Positions 45,095 to 51,985 of a stretch of DNA of 64,000 nt are shown here, in pieces. Source of the stretch: Streptosporangium carneum. GTDB taxonomy: Bacteria > Actinomycetota > Actinomycetes > Streptosporangiales > Streptosporangiaceae. The notes beneath the pieces are model-generated. The model made no database searches. It had not been told where the DNA came from and saw nothing but the letters and a program-made list of their open reading frames with translations. Positions within the stretch are counted from its first letter, which is position 1. Each line of letters starts with the position of its first letter. The stretch covers positions 124,001 through 188,000 of the forward strand of contig NZ_BSEV01000002.1 of the NCBI RefSeq assembly GCF_027922005.1, written 5' to 3'. Both the position numbers and the translations under genes were made by a program.

Positions 45095-46806
45095 CATCAG
45101 GAAAGAAGACCCCACAGGGGAGAGGTGCCCCGCGGGCCGTACGACGGGCGTTGGTCTCGGCGGTGTCCTGCCTGGGGGTCGCGCTGGGAGTCACCCTGGG
45201 CGCGGCGCTCGCCCCGTCCGCCGCCGCCCTCGCCGCCGACGCCCGATCCGCCACCGCCCGGGCGGCGCATCCGCTGGGCAACTTCACCGTCAACCACTAC
45301 AACGGCCTGCGGATCACCCCGGACCGGGTGGAGAACACAGCCGTCGTCGACAGCGCGGAGCTGCCCACCCTCCAGGCCCTTGCCGAAGTGGACGCCGACG
45401 GCTCGGGCGAGGCCTCCCCCGCCGAACTGTCGGCGCACGGCGCCGCCCGCTGCGCCGCGCTCGCCGAGGCCCAGCGGCTGACGGTGAACGGGAGCCAGGT
45501 GGCCTGGCGGGTCAGCGGGGCCCGCTTCGCGTACGCCCAGGGGCAGGGCGGCCTGCGGACCAGTCGTCTGACGTGCGAGCTGTCCGCCGCCGTGGCGACC
45601 CGGGGAACGGTCGGCTTCAGCGACGGCTTCCTGTCCGACCGGATCGGCTGGCGGGAGATCACCGCGGTCGCCTCCGGAGGGGTACGGCTCGCGCGGTCCT
45701 CCGTTCCCGGGACGAGCGTCAGCCGGGAGCTGCGAACCTACCCGGACGACTTGCTGTCCAGCCCGCTCGACCAGCGCACGGCGGAGCTGGGCGTCGCCCC
45801 AGGATCCGGGCCCGCGGCGGTCGCGCCGCCGCTGGTCTCGGGCGGCCCGGTCGGCGACGCGCTGGCCTGGCTCGACCGCGCGTTCACCGACCTGGTCGGC
45901 GCGGAGTCGCTGACCGTGCCGCTGGGACTGCTGGCGGTGCTCATGGCCGTCGCCCTCGGCGCCGGACACGCCCTCATCCCCGGGCACGGCAAGACCGTCA
46001 TGGCCGCCTACCTGGCGGGCAGGAGGGGCCGCCCCCGTGATGCGCTGATCGTCGGCGCTACCGTCACCGCGACCCACACCGTGGGCGTCCTGGTGATAGG
46101 CCTGCTGCTGAGCGTCTTCTCCGCGCTCACCGGCGAGTCGGTGCTCGCCTGGCTCGGCCTGGTCAGCGGCCTGCTGATCGCCGTCGTCGGCACCGGCCTC
46201 CTGCGGTCGGCCTGGCGCGCGTACCGCACCGGCGAGCCCTCGGCCCATGACCACTTCGGCCACGGCCATGGACACGGACACGGGCACGGACACGGCCATG
46301 GGCACGGACACGGACACGGGCACGGCCACTCCGGCCACGAGCACCCGGGTCACGACCTCTCAGAGTCCCGGGCCCCTGTCGCTGACGGATCACGCGTCGC
46401 GCTTCTGGAGCGGCGGGTCCCGGAGACGGACGAGGCCGCGGTGCCGGGCGGGACGGCGGAGCGCGGCGGGGACGGCACGCGTTCGCGGCGCGGGCTGGTG
46501 GGGCTGGGAGTGGCCGGAGGGCTGGTGCCCAGTCCCTCCGCGCTCGTCGTGCTGCTCGGCGCGATCGGCCTGGGCCGCACCTGGTTCGGGGTCGCGCTGG
46601 TGCTGGCCTACGGCATCGGCATGGCGGGCACGCTCACCGTCACCGGTCTGCTGCTGGTCAAACTCGCCGGACGCCTTGACCGCCTGACGGAGGGAAGGAG
46701 CGGCGCCGCCGCCCGCCTGTCGGCTCTCGCCCCGGTCGGCACCGCCGTCGTCGTCGTGCTGCTCGGCCTGGGCCTGGCTGTGCGAAGCCTCGTCGGAGCG
46801 GCCTGA
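45091..46806 (+). CDS. NicO/RcnA-family nickel/cobalt transporter with EF-hand and His-rich loop
   Basis: A 571-aa membrane protein. A signal peptide (to about residue 50) precedes an extracytoplasmic domain starting AHPLGNFTVNHYNGLRI, with an EF-hand-like loop DADGSGEASPAE in it. The C-terminal half is the NicO transporter: helix motif ALGAGHALIPGHGKTVMAAYLAG and VGATVTATHTVGVLVIGLLL. A cytoplasmic loop with (GH)12 plus HSGHEHPGHD follows, then GLVPSPSALVVLLGAIGLG. The signature histidines and His-rich loop match RcnA-type Ni/Co exporters; direction of transport is inferred. ATG 45091 has GGAGG and overlaps the TPR stop. Third gene of the DUF4331-TPR-NicO set. Confidence 0.92.
   Translation: MTSGKKTPQGRGAPRAVRRALVSAVSCLGVALGVTLGAALAPSAAALAADARSATARAAHPLGNFTVNHYNGLRITPDRVENTAVVDSAELPTLQALAEVDADGSGEASPAELSAHGAARCAALAEAQRLTVNGSQVAWRVSGARFAYAQGQGGLRTSRLTCELSAAVATRGTVGFSDGFLSDRIGWREITAVASGGVRLARSSVPGTSVSRELRTYPDDLLSSPLDQRTAELGVAPGSGPAAVAPPLVSGGPVGDALAWLDRAFTDLVGAESLTVPLGLLAVLMAVALGAGHALIPGHGKTVMAAYLAGRRGRPRDALIVGATVTATHTVGVLVIGLLLSVFSALTGESVLAWLGLVSGLLIAVVGTGLLRSAWRAYRTGEPSAHDHFGHGHGHGHGHGHGHGHGHGHGHGHSGHEHPGHDLSESRAPVADGSRVALLERRVPETDEAAVPGGTAERGGDGTRSRRGLVGLGVAGGLVPSPSALVVLLGAIGLGRTWFGVALVLAYGIGMAGTLTVTGLLLVKLAGRLDRLTEGRSGAAARLSALAPVGTAVVVVLLGLGLAVRSLVGAA
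46258..46329. repeat. Gly-His codon repeat in the NicO gene
   Basis: Twenty-four codons of alternating GGN and CAY, encoding twelve Gly-His pairs. The DNA alternates CACGGA, CACGGG and CATGG units, so it is also a short tandem repeat prone to slippage. Repeat number sets the number of metal-binding histidines. Confidence 0.95.
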
Positions 46807-46821
46807 GAGACCACGGAGAGA

Positions 46822-46852
46822 GGCCGCCGGAGGAGTCGTCCGAGCGGCGGCC
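46822..46852. terminator. Terminator-like hairpin between convergent genes
   Basis: GGCCGCCG (46822-46829) pairs with CGGCGGCC (46845-46852). It lies between the NicO stop and the stop of the small minus-strand gene, 5 bases from the latter, so it may serve both. Confidence 0.6.
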
Positions 46853-46857
46853 GCGGT

Positions 46858-47055
46858 TCAGCGGCGGCGGGCGCCGTACTCCCTGCGCATCTCGGCCACG
46901 GCGTCCAGGATCTCGTCCTGGGTCTTCAGCAGCCTCGCCTCGGCCTCCTCGGTGCGGCCCTCGGCGGCCAGTCTGCGGTCGCCGAGCCTGCCGCCCAGCG
47001 TCCGCTTCGCCCGAGCCTTCACCTCACGCAGGTTGAGCTTGTCCATGAGACCCAC
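46858..47055 (-). CDS. Small basic protein, CsbD-like
   Basis: A 65-aa Lys/Arg-rich helical protein: VGLMDKLNLREVKARAKRTLGGRLGDRRLAAEGRTEEAEARL. The GDRRLAAEGRTEEAEA pattern recalls CsbD-type stress proteins, which are abundant small helical proteins of unknown function. The resemblance is partial. GTG 47055 has GGAG upstream with an 8-base spacer; ATG 47046 is the alternative. The gene stands alone. Confidence 0.65.
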   Translation of the reverse strand: MGLMDKLNLREVKARAKRTLGGRLGDRRLAAEGRTEEAEARLLKTQDEILDAVAEMRREYGARRR

Positions 47056-47156
47056 GGTCCACACTCCTTCGGCAGATGAGGCCCCTCAGCTTCCCCGTAG
47101 GCGGCCGGATATGCGCCCGGGTCCGGTGCCGCGGGTGCCGCGCCGTGTTCGGCTCG

Positions 47157-47897
47157 CTACCGCGTCTCCTCCCTGAGGCGGCTCCACAGCCCCGCGAGCG
47201 CGGCGACGTCACCCGAGCTCCTGAGGGATCCCTTGTCCGCCTGGCGTCGGCCCCACAGGTGGAGCAGGAGGTCTCCGGGCTCGCCGTCGATCCGCGCGTC
47301 CGGCGTCGTTCCCCGGGCCGCCCGCTCCACGCGGTCCTCCCGCAGCGTCACCGCCCACCGCCGTCCGTCGCACTCCAGCTCCACCGTGAGGCCGACGCCC
47401 TGCTGCTGCTCGGATCTGTCGCCGAAGTCGTAGGTGAGGAATCCGACGAGCTCGTCGACGCCGTCCGCCGCCAGTCGCGGGTCGACCGGCGTCTCCTGAC
47501 CGCAGGCGAGCTCCGCGTCGACGCGGTGAACCGCCGTCTCGTGAGCCATCCGCCGGTACCAGAAGCCGACTGTCCGGTCCGGCGGGAACCAGGTGTGGGA
47601 GCTCGCCCCGGGGCCTCGGACGACGAGCTGGTCGAGGAGCGCGTCGCGCAGAGAGGTGAACCAGGCCGCCAGGGCGGCGTCGTCGGCCGGTCGCGGGGCC
47701 CGCTCGGCGCTCTGCGGATCACGCCCCAGCCGCATGCACAGGATCTTGTGGTCGTACACCTCTCCGACGTGCCGGACGAGATCGCGGTTGGTCCAGCCGG
47801 GGCACGACGGCACCGCGTCGTCCGGGCTCCGCCGGGCCACCGCGAGCAGGCGGTCGCTGTCGGCGCGGATCAGGTCGAGGTAGCGAGCATGGTCCAT
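47157..47897 (-). CDS. Mycothiol-dependent maleylpyruvate isomerase-like protein
   Basis: A 246-aa DinB-fold (MDMPI_N) protein. The first helix LDLIRADSDRLLAVARRS is followed by VPSCPGWTNRDLVRHVGEVYDHK, which carries the first His of the metal triad. RRMAHETAVHRVDAELA gives two more histidines. After about residue 165 comes the MDMPI C-terminal beta domain ending in DLLLHLWGRR. In actinobacteria these proteins use mycothiol as thiol cofactor; the actual substrate is unknown. Single gene, 220 bases after the MerR-HEAT stop. Confidence 0.85.
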   Translation of the reverse strand: MDHARYLDLIRADSDRLLAVARRSPDDAVPSCPGWTNRDLVRHVGEVYDHKILCMRLGRDPQSAERAPRPADDAALAAWFTSLRDALLDQLVVRGPGASSHTWFPPDRTVGFWYRRMAHETAVHRVDAELACGQETPVDPRLAADGVDELVGFLTYDFGDRSEQQQGVGLTVELECDGRRWAVTLREDRVERAARGTTPDARIDGEPGDLLLHLWGRRQADKGSLRSSGDVAALAGLWSRLREETR

Positions 47898-48117
47898 GAT
47901 CGCATGGTGCCGTACGCCCCCGACAGTTACGGCCGGTCCCGTCCCAGGCCCTCCGTTCCGTCGCGCAGCGGGTTTGCCGGCGGTACCGGGTGAGAAGTCC
48001 GATCACTCGACCGAGACTCGACGGCCAGGACGCCGAGGGCTTCCTTCTCCGGGCCTTCGGCGACGAGCGGACGGGCCCCTTGTCCAGGGCGCGCAGCACC
48101 CCGGGAGAGATCCGTCG

Positions 48118-49119
48118 TCACGCCTCGCGTATCCCGAGGATGTACGCCGCGGTGAGCGCGACGGCACGGTCTTCGTCATGTGACAGATCTGTGAGGGCTC
48201 GTGACGCCGTGGTTCCCGGGATGCCCGCGAGCGCCTGGGTCAGCCGTCGACGCGCGGACGGTTCGACGGCGCCATGGGCGAGGCTGTCGACGAGCCTGGC
48301 GGCGATCTGGTCCGCCGACGCGGGACGACTCGCCAGCGCGCTCAGCGCATCGGCCGCGTCGACGTCATTCGTCCCCTCGACGACCATGTCGACGAGCGTC
48401 GGGACCGCGTCGGCCACTCCACGCGCCCCGAGCGCCAGAGCCGCATGCCCGCGGACCGCGACGTCGGAGTTCGTGAGGGCGTCCCGCAGCAGCGCGGTCG
48501 CCCCGCCGTTCGGAATCTCGGCGATGGACCGGACGGCGCGTTCGCGCACCTCGGCCGCCGGTGAGCCGAGGCCCTCCGCCAGCAGCGCCAATCCGTCCTC
48601 GCCCGACTGCGCCAGAGCCCATCGAAGGGCTCCGGCGACGTTCGGGTCCGTCTCGCTCAACGCTGCCTCGACCAGCGCCTCCACCGGCACCGGAACCTCT
48701 TCGACCGAGGACAGGGCCGCGCGCTGGCGCTTGCCCGCGCTCTTCGAGCCCAACGCCTGCAGGAGTGCGACGATCTGGAGGACGTCCTCCCAGCCCGCGG
48801 GTTCCGCGGCGCCGATCCGACGCAGTCGGGTGAGCAGCTCCGTCTCAGCCGCGATGCGTTCTCGTGTCCGGCGGATGAGGTCGTCGACGAGCTCTGAGGG
48901 CGTGAAGTCAGGATCGTCGAACGCGCGCCTGACGTCACGCAGCGACAACCCCAATGACCGCAGGCTCTCGATATGGAAGATCCGCCGGATGTCCTCGCTG
49001 GAGTACTCCCGATAGCCGGCGTCGCTACGACCCGTCGGCCGCACCAGGCCGAGCGAGTCGTAGTGCCTGAGCATGCGGGCGCTGACCCCGGACCGCCGTG
49101 CCACGTCACCGATCAACAC
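48118..49119 (-). CDS. MerR-family regulator fused to HEAT repeats
   Basis: A 333-aa protein. Residues 1-70 are a MerR winged helix: MLIGDVARRSGVSARMLRHYDSLGLVRPTGRSDAGYREYS. A coiled coil (about 75-105) carries dimerisation. From about 150 to the end it has HEAT-like helical pairs, e.g. EALVEAALSETDPNVAGALRWALAQ, LAEGLGSPAAEVRERAVRSIAEI, LRDALTNSDVAVRGHAALALGARG and LVDSLAHGAVEPSARRRLTQAL. HEAT replaces the usual small-molecule pocket, so the signal may be a protein. It lies 6 bases downstream of a second HEAT protein gene. Their shared promoter has MerR geometry (49816-49846). Confidence 0.9.
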   Translation of the reverse strand: MLIGDVARRSGVSARMLRHYDSLGLVRPTGRSDAGYREYSSEDIRRIFHIESLRSLGLSLRDVRRAFDDPDFTPSELVDDLIRRTRERIAAETELLTRLRRIGAAEPAGWEDVLQIVALLQALGSKSAGKRQRAALSSVEEVPVPVEALVEAALSETDPNVAGALRWALAQSGEDGLALLAEGLGSPAAEVRERAVRSIAEIPNGGATALLRDALTNSDVAVRGHAALALGARGVADAVPTLVDMVVEGTNDVDAADALSALASRPASADQIAARLVDSLAHGAVEPSARRRLTQALAGIPGTTASRALTDLSHDEDRAVALTAAYILGIREA

Positions 49120-49125
49120 CGCCCG

Positions 49126-49794
49126 TCACCCCTCCTTGCCGGCGCCGCCGAGGGCCACGATGCGCTTCGCCTCCTCGATCGCGAACCCGAACCCGGCATC
49201 CGGGTCGCGCAACAGCCGTTCCGTGGCGATCGCGTGCGCGCGCACCCGGGGGTCGAGATCCGTCACCGCGGCGCGCAGCGTCGGCACGATCACCTCACCG
49301 AGCGCGATCAGCGCCCGGCTGAGGCTCAGCTGCGTCTCACGCTCGCCGCGCCCGAGCTGTGTCGCCAGCACCGCGGCCAACTCGGGCTCCTCGCCTTCGG
49401 GCACGAGCACGACCGCTGCCCGCCAGGCGCTCCGCGCCACCTCGTCGTCGGCGTCGGACAGAAGCGCCCGTGTGATGGCCGGCCACGCCTGCCGATCTCC
49501 GATCTTGGACAGCGTGTGCAGCGCCTGGCTTCGTGCCTGCGCACGCTCCGAGCGGACCTCCCTGAGAAGCTCCGGGATCGTCGTCGACGCCGGGTGGCGA
49601 GTGAGTGCCCACGTCAGCATGTCGCGCACATGGAATTCGGGCTCGATCGCGCATCGTTCGATGAGCTTGTCGACGAACCGCGGGTCAGGGGTCGTGCCGA
49701 CCGCCAGCGCCGCCCGCAGCCGCACCGACGAGTCGCCGTCCTCCAGCCCCTGGAAGACTCGAGTCGTGTCCGTGTCCTGTTTCGGCATGGCCAT
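49126..49794 (-). CDS. HEAT-repeat protein
   Basis: A 222-aa all-helical protein consisting almost wholly of HEAT-like pairs: VFQGLEDGDSSVRLRAALAVGTT, FVDKLIERCAIEPEFHVRDMLTWAL, LLREVRSERAQARSQALHTLSKIGD, ITRALLSDADDEVARSAWRAAVVL and VPTLRAAVTDLDPRVRAHAIATERL. ATG 49794 follows AAGGAGG with a 9-base spacer. First gene of the pair with the MerR-HEAT regulator. The shared repeat type suggests that the two proteins contact each other or the same ligand. No catalytic motif is seen. Confidence 0.85.
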   Translation of the reverse strand: MAMPKQDTDTTRVFQGLEDGDSSVRLRAALAVGTTPDPRFVDKLIERCAIEPEFHVRDMLTWALTRHPASTTIPELLREVRSERAQARSQALHTLSKIGDRQAWPAITRALLSDADDEVARSAWRAAVVLVPEGEEPELAAVLATQLGRGERETQLSLSRALIALGEVIVPTLRAAVTDLDPRVRAHAIATERLLRDPDAGFGFAIEEAKRIVALGGAGKEG

Positions 49795-49815
49795 CGGGAC
49801 CACCTCCTTGGCAAC

Positions 49816-49846
49816 AGTGAAGACCTTGTCACTGTGTCAAGGTCAA
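49816..49846 (-). promoter_or_regulatory. MerR-type promoter/operator of the HEAT gene pair
   Basis: On the minus strand TTGACC (49846-49841) and TTCACT (49821-49816) are separated by 19 bases, the long spacer typical of MerR-activated promoters. Inside lies a 21-bp dyad with arms ACCTTG...CAAGGT and inner CAC...GTG (49823-49843), with just two non-pairing symmetric positions besides the centre. Confidence 0.8.
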
Positions 49847-49973
49847 GCGAGGCCACGCCGCGAGATCACCAGGCGTCCCCTGCCCTCCGAGTCCGGCGCC
49901 TGTCAAGCCACGTCAAGGACCGGCCGGACGCGCACGGAGCGCGACGCGGGCAAAGGCACAGTGCACCCCAAAA

Positions 49974-49998
49974 TTGGAGTCGACTTCATATTTGGAGT
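49974..49998 (+). promoter_or_regulatory. Direct TTGGAGT repeats upstream of the TetR gene
   Basis: AATTGGAGTCGA and ATTTGGAGTTGA share the core TTGGAGT at 49974-49980 and 49992-49998, 18 bases apart, 20-45 bases before the TetR start. They are candidate half-sites for autoregulation. Confidence 0.5.
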
Positions 49999-50016
49999 TG
50001 AGTTAGGCTTCCGGCC

Positions 50017-50670
50017 GTGACCGAGGGACTGCGAGAGCGGAAGAAGCGGCGGACACGGCAACGCATCTCCGAGGTGGCCACCGGCCTGTTCGTGGATCGG
50101 GGCTTCGAGCACGTCACGATCGCCGAGGTCGCCGCGGCGGCGGAGGTGTCCGTGAACACCGTCTACAACTACTTCGAGACCAAGGAGGACCTCGTCCTGC
50201 CGCCGGACGAGGCGTCGCCGCGGCGGCTCGCCGACATCGTGCGGGACCGCCCCCCGGGCGAGTCCGCCGCAGGGGCCGTGTTGACGCGCCTGCGCGACGA
50301 GGTGCGTCGCCGCGACCGCGTACTGGGACTGACCGAGGGGTTCGGCCGGGTTCTGGAGATGATGCTGGCCGCGCCCACGCTCACCGCCCGGCTGGGCGAC
50401 CTCGGCCGGCAGATGACCGACGCGCTCGCCGACGCGCTCGCCGAGGAGACCGGGGCCTCGCCGGACGACCCGCTCCCCCGCGTGGTGGCCTGGCATCTCG
50501 GTTGCCTGCATTCGCTGGTGTACACCGAGATCGGCGGGCGCACCGCGGCCGGGGAGAGCCCCGACACGATCGCCGAGGCGGTGCTGGATCTCCTCGACGC
50601 CGCCGAGAGCCTGCTCGGCGAACGCGCCCTCACCTACGCCGTGCGAAAGGACCGACCGTGTTCAGAGTGA
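50017..50670 (+). CDS. TetR/AcrR family transcriptional regulator
   Basis: A 217-aa TetR protein. HTH: RQRISEVATGLFVDRGFEHVTIAEVAAAAEVSVNTVYNYFETKEDL. The C-terminal domain has DRVLGLTEGFGRVLEMMLAAPTL, a common actinobacterial form. GTG 50017 lies downstream of two TTGGAGT direct repeats. The last 13 bases overlap the DUF6204-like gene, so the two proteins are co-translated. Ligand unknown. Confidence 0.88.
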   Translation: MTEGLRERKKRRTRQRISEVATGLFVDRGFEHVTIAEVAAAAEVSVNTVYNYFETKEDLVLPPDEASPRRLADIVRDRPPGESAAGAVLTRLRDEVRRRDRVLGLTEGFGRVLEMMLAAPTLTARLGDLGRQMTDALADALAEETGASPDDPLPRVVAWHLGCLHSLVYTEIGGRTAAGESPDTIAEAVLDLLDAAESLLGERALTYAVRKDRPCSE

Positions 50671-50951
50671 TCATCTCCGGAAAGTTCGAGGGGCTGACCG
50701 ACGCGGGGCGCGAGGCGATCCTCGCGGCGGGCGGCGTCGCCTTCACCGAGGCCGGCACGTTCACCCACGACGGGAGCCTCTCGGCGTTCACCTTCCGCTG
50801 CCAGGTCCCCGCGGGCCCCGGCGACGGCGAGAACGAGGCGGCGGGGCGGGCGGTCGCGGCACTGGACGCGCACGGCCAGCCGTACCGGATCCTCCGCACC
50901 GCGGTGACGGACATGCGCGACATCAAGATCCGCAGAAAGGGCCGGGGATGA
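50658..50951 (+). CDS. DUF6204-like small protein
   Basis: A 97-aa protein: VFRVIISGKFEGLTDAGREAILAA, then FTHDGSLSAFTFRCQVPAGPG and QPYRILRTAVTDMRDIKIRRKGRG. It resembles the actinobacterial DUF6204 family, usually encoded next to a TetR gene as here. A ferredoxin-like alpha/beta fold seems likely from the strand-helix pattern. GTG 50658 follows AAAGGA within the TetR 3' end. Function unknown; possibly the target or ligand handler of the TetR protein. Confidence 0.75.
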   Translation: MFRVIISGKFEGLTDAGREAILAAGGVAFTEAGTFTHDGSLSAFTFRCQVPAGPGDGENEAAGRAVAALDAHGQPYRILRTAVTDMRDIKIRRKGRG

Positions 50952-51013
50952 GCGCCCCTCGGGGACGGCTCGGGCGCCGCCCGCGGGACGGCGCCCTCCC
51001 CTCTGGAGATCAC

Positions 51014-51027
51014 ATGATCATGATCAT
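51014..51027. promoter_or_regulatory. 14-bp palindrome upstream of the orphan subunit a gene
   Basis: ATGATCATGATCAT is perfectly self-complementary. It lies 44 bases before the Rex-type operator. It could be a second regulator site or part of the -35 region. Confidence 0.4.
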
Positions 51028-51057
51028 CACCTGGGAGGGAATGGCCGCCTCCGCCAC

Positions 51058-51077
51058 TTTGTGAAAGGTTTCACAAA
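51058..51077 (+). promoter_or_regulatory. Rex-type redox operator
   Basis: TTTGTGAAAGGTTTCACAAA is a perfect 20-base dyad. Its core TGTGAA-N4-TTCACA is the same as the S. coelicolor Rex operator core (TGTGAACGCGTTCACA). It ends 27 bases before the GTG of the subunit a gene and no other gene intervenes. Rex represses when NADH is low and releases DNA when NADH rises, as in oxygen limitation. Confidence 0.85.
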
Positions 51078-51104
51078 ATAGCCCTCCTCTTGAAGGAGCC
51101 GCCG

Positions 51105-51878
51105 GTGAAACCGTCCGACGACTTCCAGGCTCCAGGCCTCGAACTCTTCCAGTTCCCCCCGCTCTGGCCGGGCGCGCCGTACTGGCTGACCAAACCGACC
51201 CTGATGGCCGGGGTCGGGGCCCTGCTGGTCTGCGTCCTGCTGTGGGCCGCGTTCGCCCACCCCAGGCTGGTGCCGCGCGGCCTGCAGAACATCGCGGAGA
51301 TGGGATATGTGTTCGTCCGCGACCAGGCCGCCAGACCCTTTCTCGGCAAGGACGCCGACCGCTGGATGGGCCTGCTGCTCAGCATCTTCCTCCTGTCCTG
51401 GATCTGGAACCTGATGGGCGTGATCCCGCTCGTCCAGCTCCCCGTCTCGTCCTTCCTCGCCTATCCCGCCGTGATCGCCTTCACGGTCTACGTCGTCAAG
51501 ATCTACGTGGGCGTCCGCGCGCAGGGAGCCAGGGGCTACGTCGGCAACCTCATCCCCCGCGGCCTTCCAAAGCTCACCTACGTCCTGCTGATCCCGCTGG
51601 AACTGCTCCAGAACTTCGTGACCTCGCTGTTCACCCACATGCTCCGGCTGGCCGCCAACATGTTCGCCGGCCACGTCATCCTGGCCTTCTTCAGCGCGGT
51701 CGGCTTCTGGTTCCTGTTCGAACGGCCGACTCTCCTGGGTGTCCCGCTGGGCGCGCTCGGCGTGCTCATGGCGATTGTGATGACCGGGTTCGAGATGTTC
51801 ATCCAGTTCCTACAGGCCTACCTGTTCGTGCTGCTCACCGCCATGTTCATCGGCAGCTCACTCAACCCCGAGCACTGA
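51105..51878 (+). CDS. Stand-alone ATP synthase F0 subunit a
   Basis: A 257-aa AtpB homologue with five to six membrane helices. The proton-path region is intact: LELLQNFVTSLFTHMLRLAANMFAGHVILAF holds the essential Arg and following N-M-x-A-G-H motif, and FEMFIQFLQAYLFVLLTAMFIGSS holds the conserved Gln of the last helix. GTG 51105 follows AAGGAG by 6 bases. No other atp gene is near, so it is an extra or displaced subunit a, not part of atpIBEFHAGDC. A perfect Rex-type operator lies 27 bases upstream. A hypoxia-specific replacement subunit is a reasonable hypothesis; it could also serve another proton- or sodium-driven complex. Confidence 0.9.
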   Translation: MKPSDDFQAPGLELFQFPPLWPGAPYWLTKPTLMAGVGALLVCVLLWAAFAHPRLVPRGLQNIAEMGYVFVRDQAARPFLGKDADRWMGLLLSIFLLSWIWNLMGVIPLVQLPVSSFLAYPAVIAFTVYVVKIYVGVRAQGARGYVGNLIPRGLPKLTYVLLIPLELLQNFVTSLFTHMLRLAANMFAGHVILAFFSAVGFWFLFERPTLLGVPLGALGVLMAIVMTGFEMFIQFLQAYLFVLLTAMFIGSSLNPEH

Positions 51879-51885
51879 GTCCCAC

Positions 51886-51923
51886 GCCGGGCGGGCCCGT
51901 CACGGAGGCCGGGCCCGCCCGGC
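51886..51923. terminator. Strong intrinsic terminator after subunit a gene
   Basis: Perfect 14-bp stem GCCGGGCGGGCCCG / CGGGCCCGCCCGGC with a 10-nt loop, 7 bases after the stop codon. It separates the gene from the convergent transporter gene and may work in both directions. Confidence 0.85.
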
Positions 51924-51985
51924 GGCGACGCGAGGGACACCCGCCGGGGAGCGCGGGCGGCGGGCGTCGTCCGGGGCGTGAGACG

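Noticed and set aside
46258..46329. Gly-His repeat considered as a frameshifted or artefactual tract
   Set aside because: The frame is intact through it, and His-rich cytoplasmic loops are normal in NicO/RcnA transporters.
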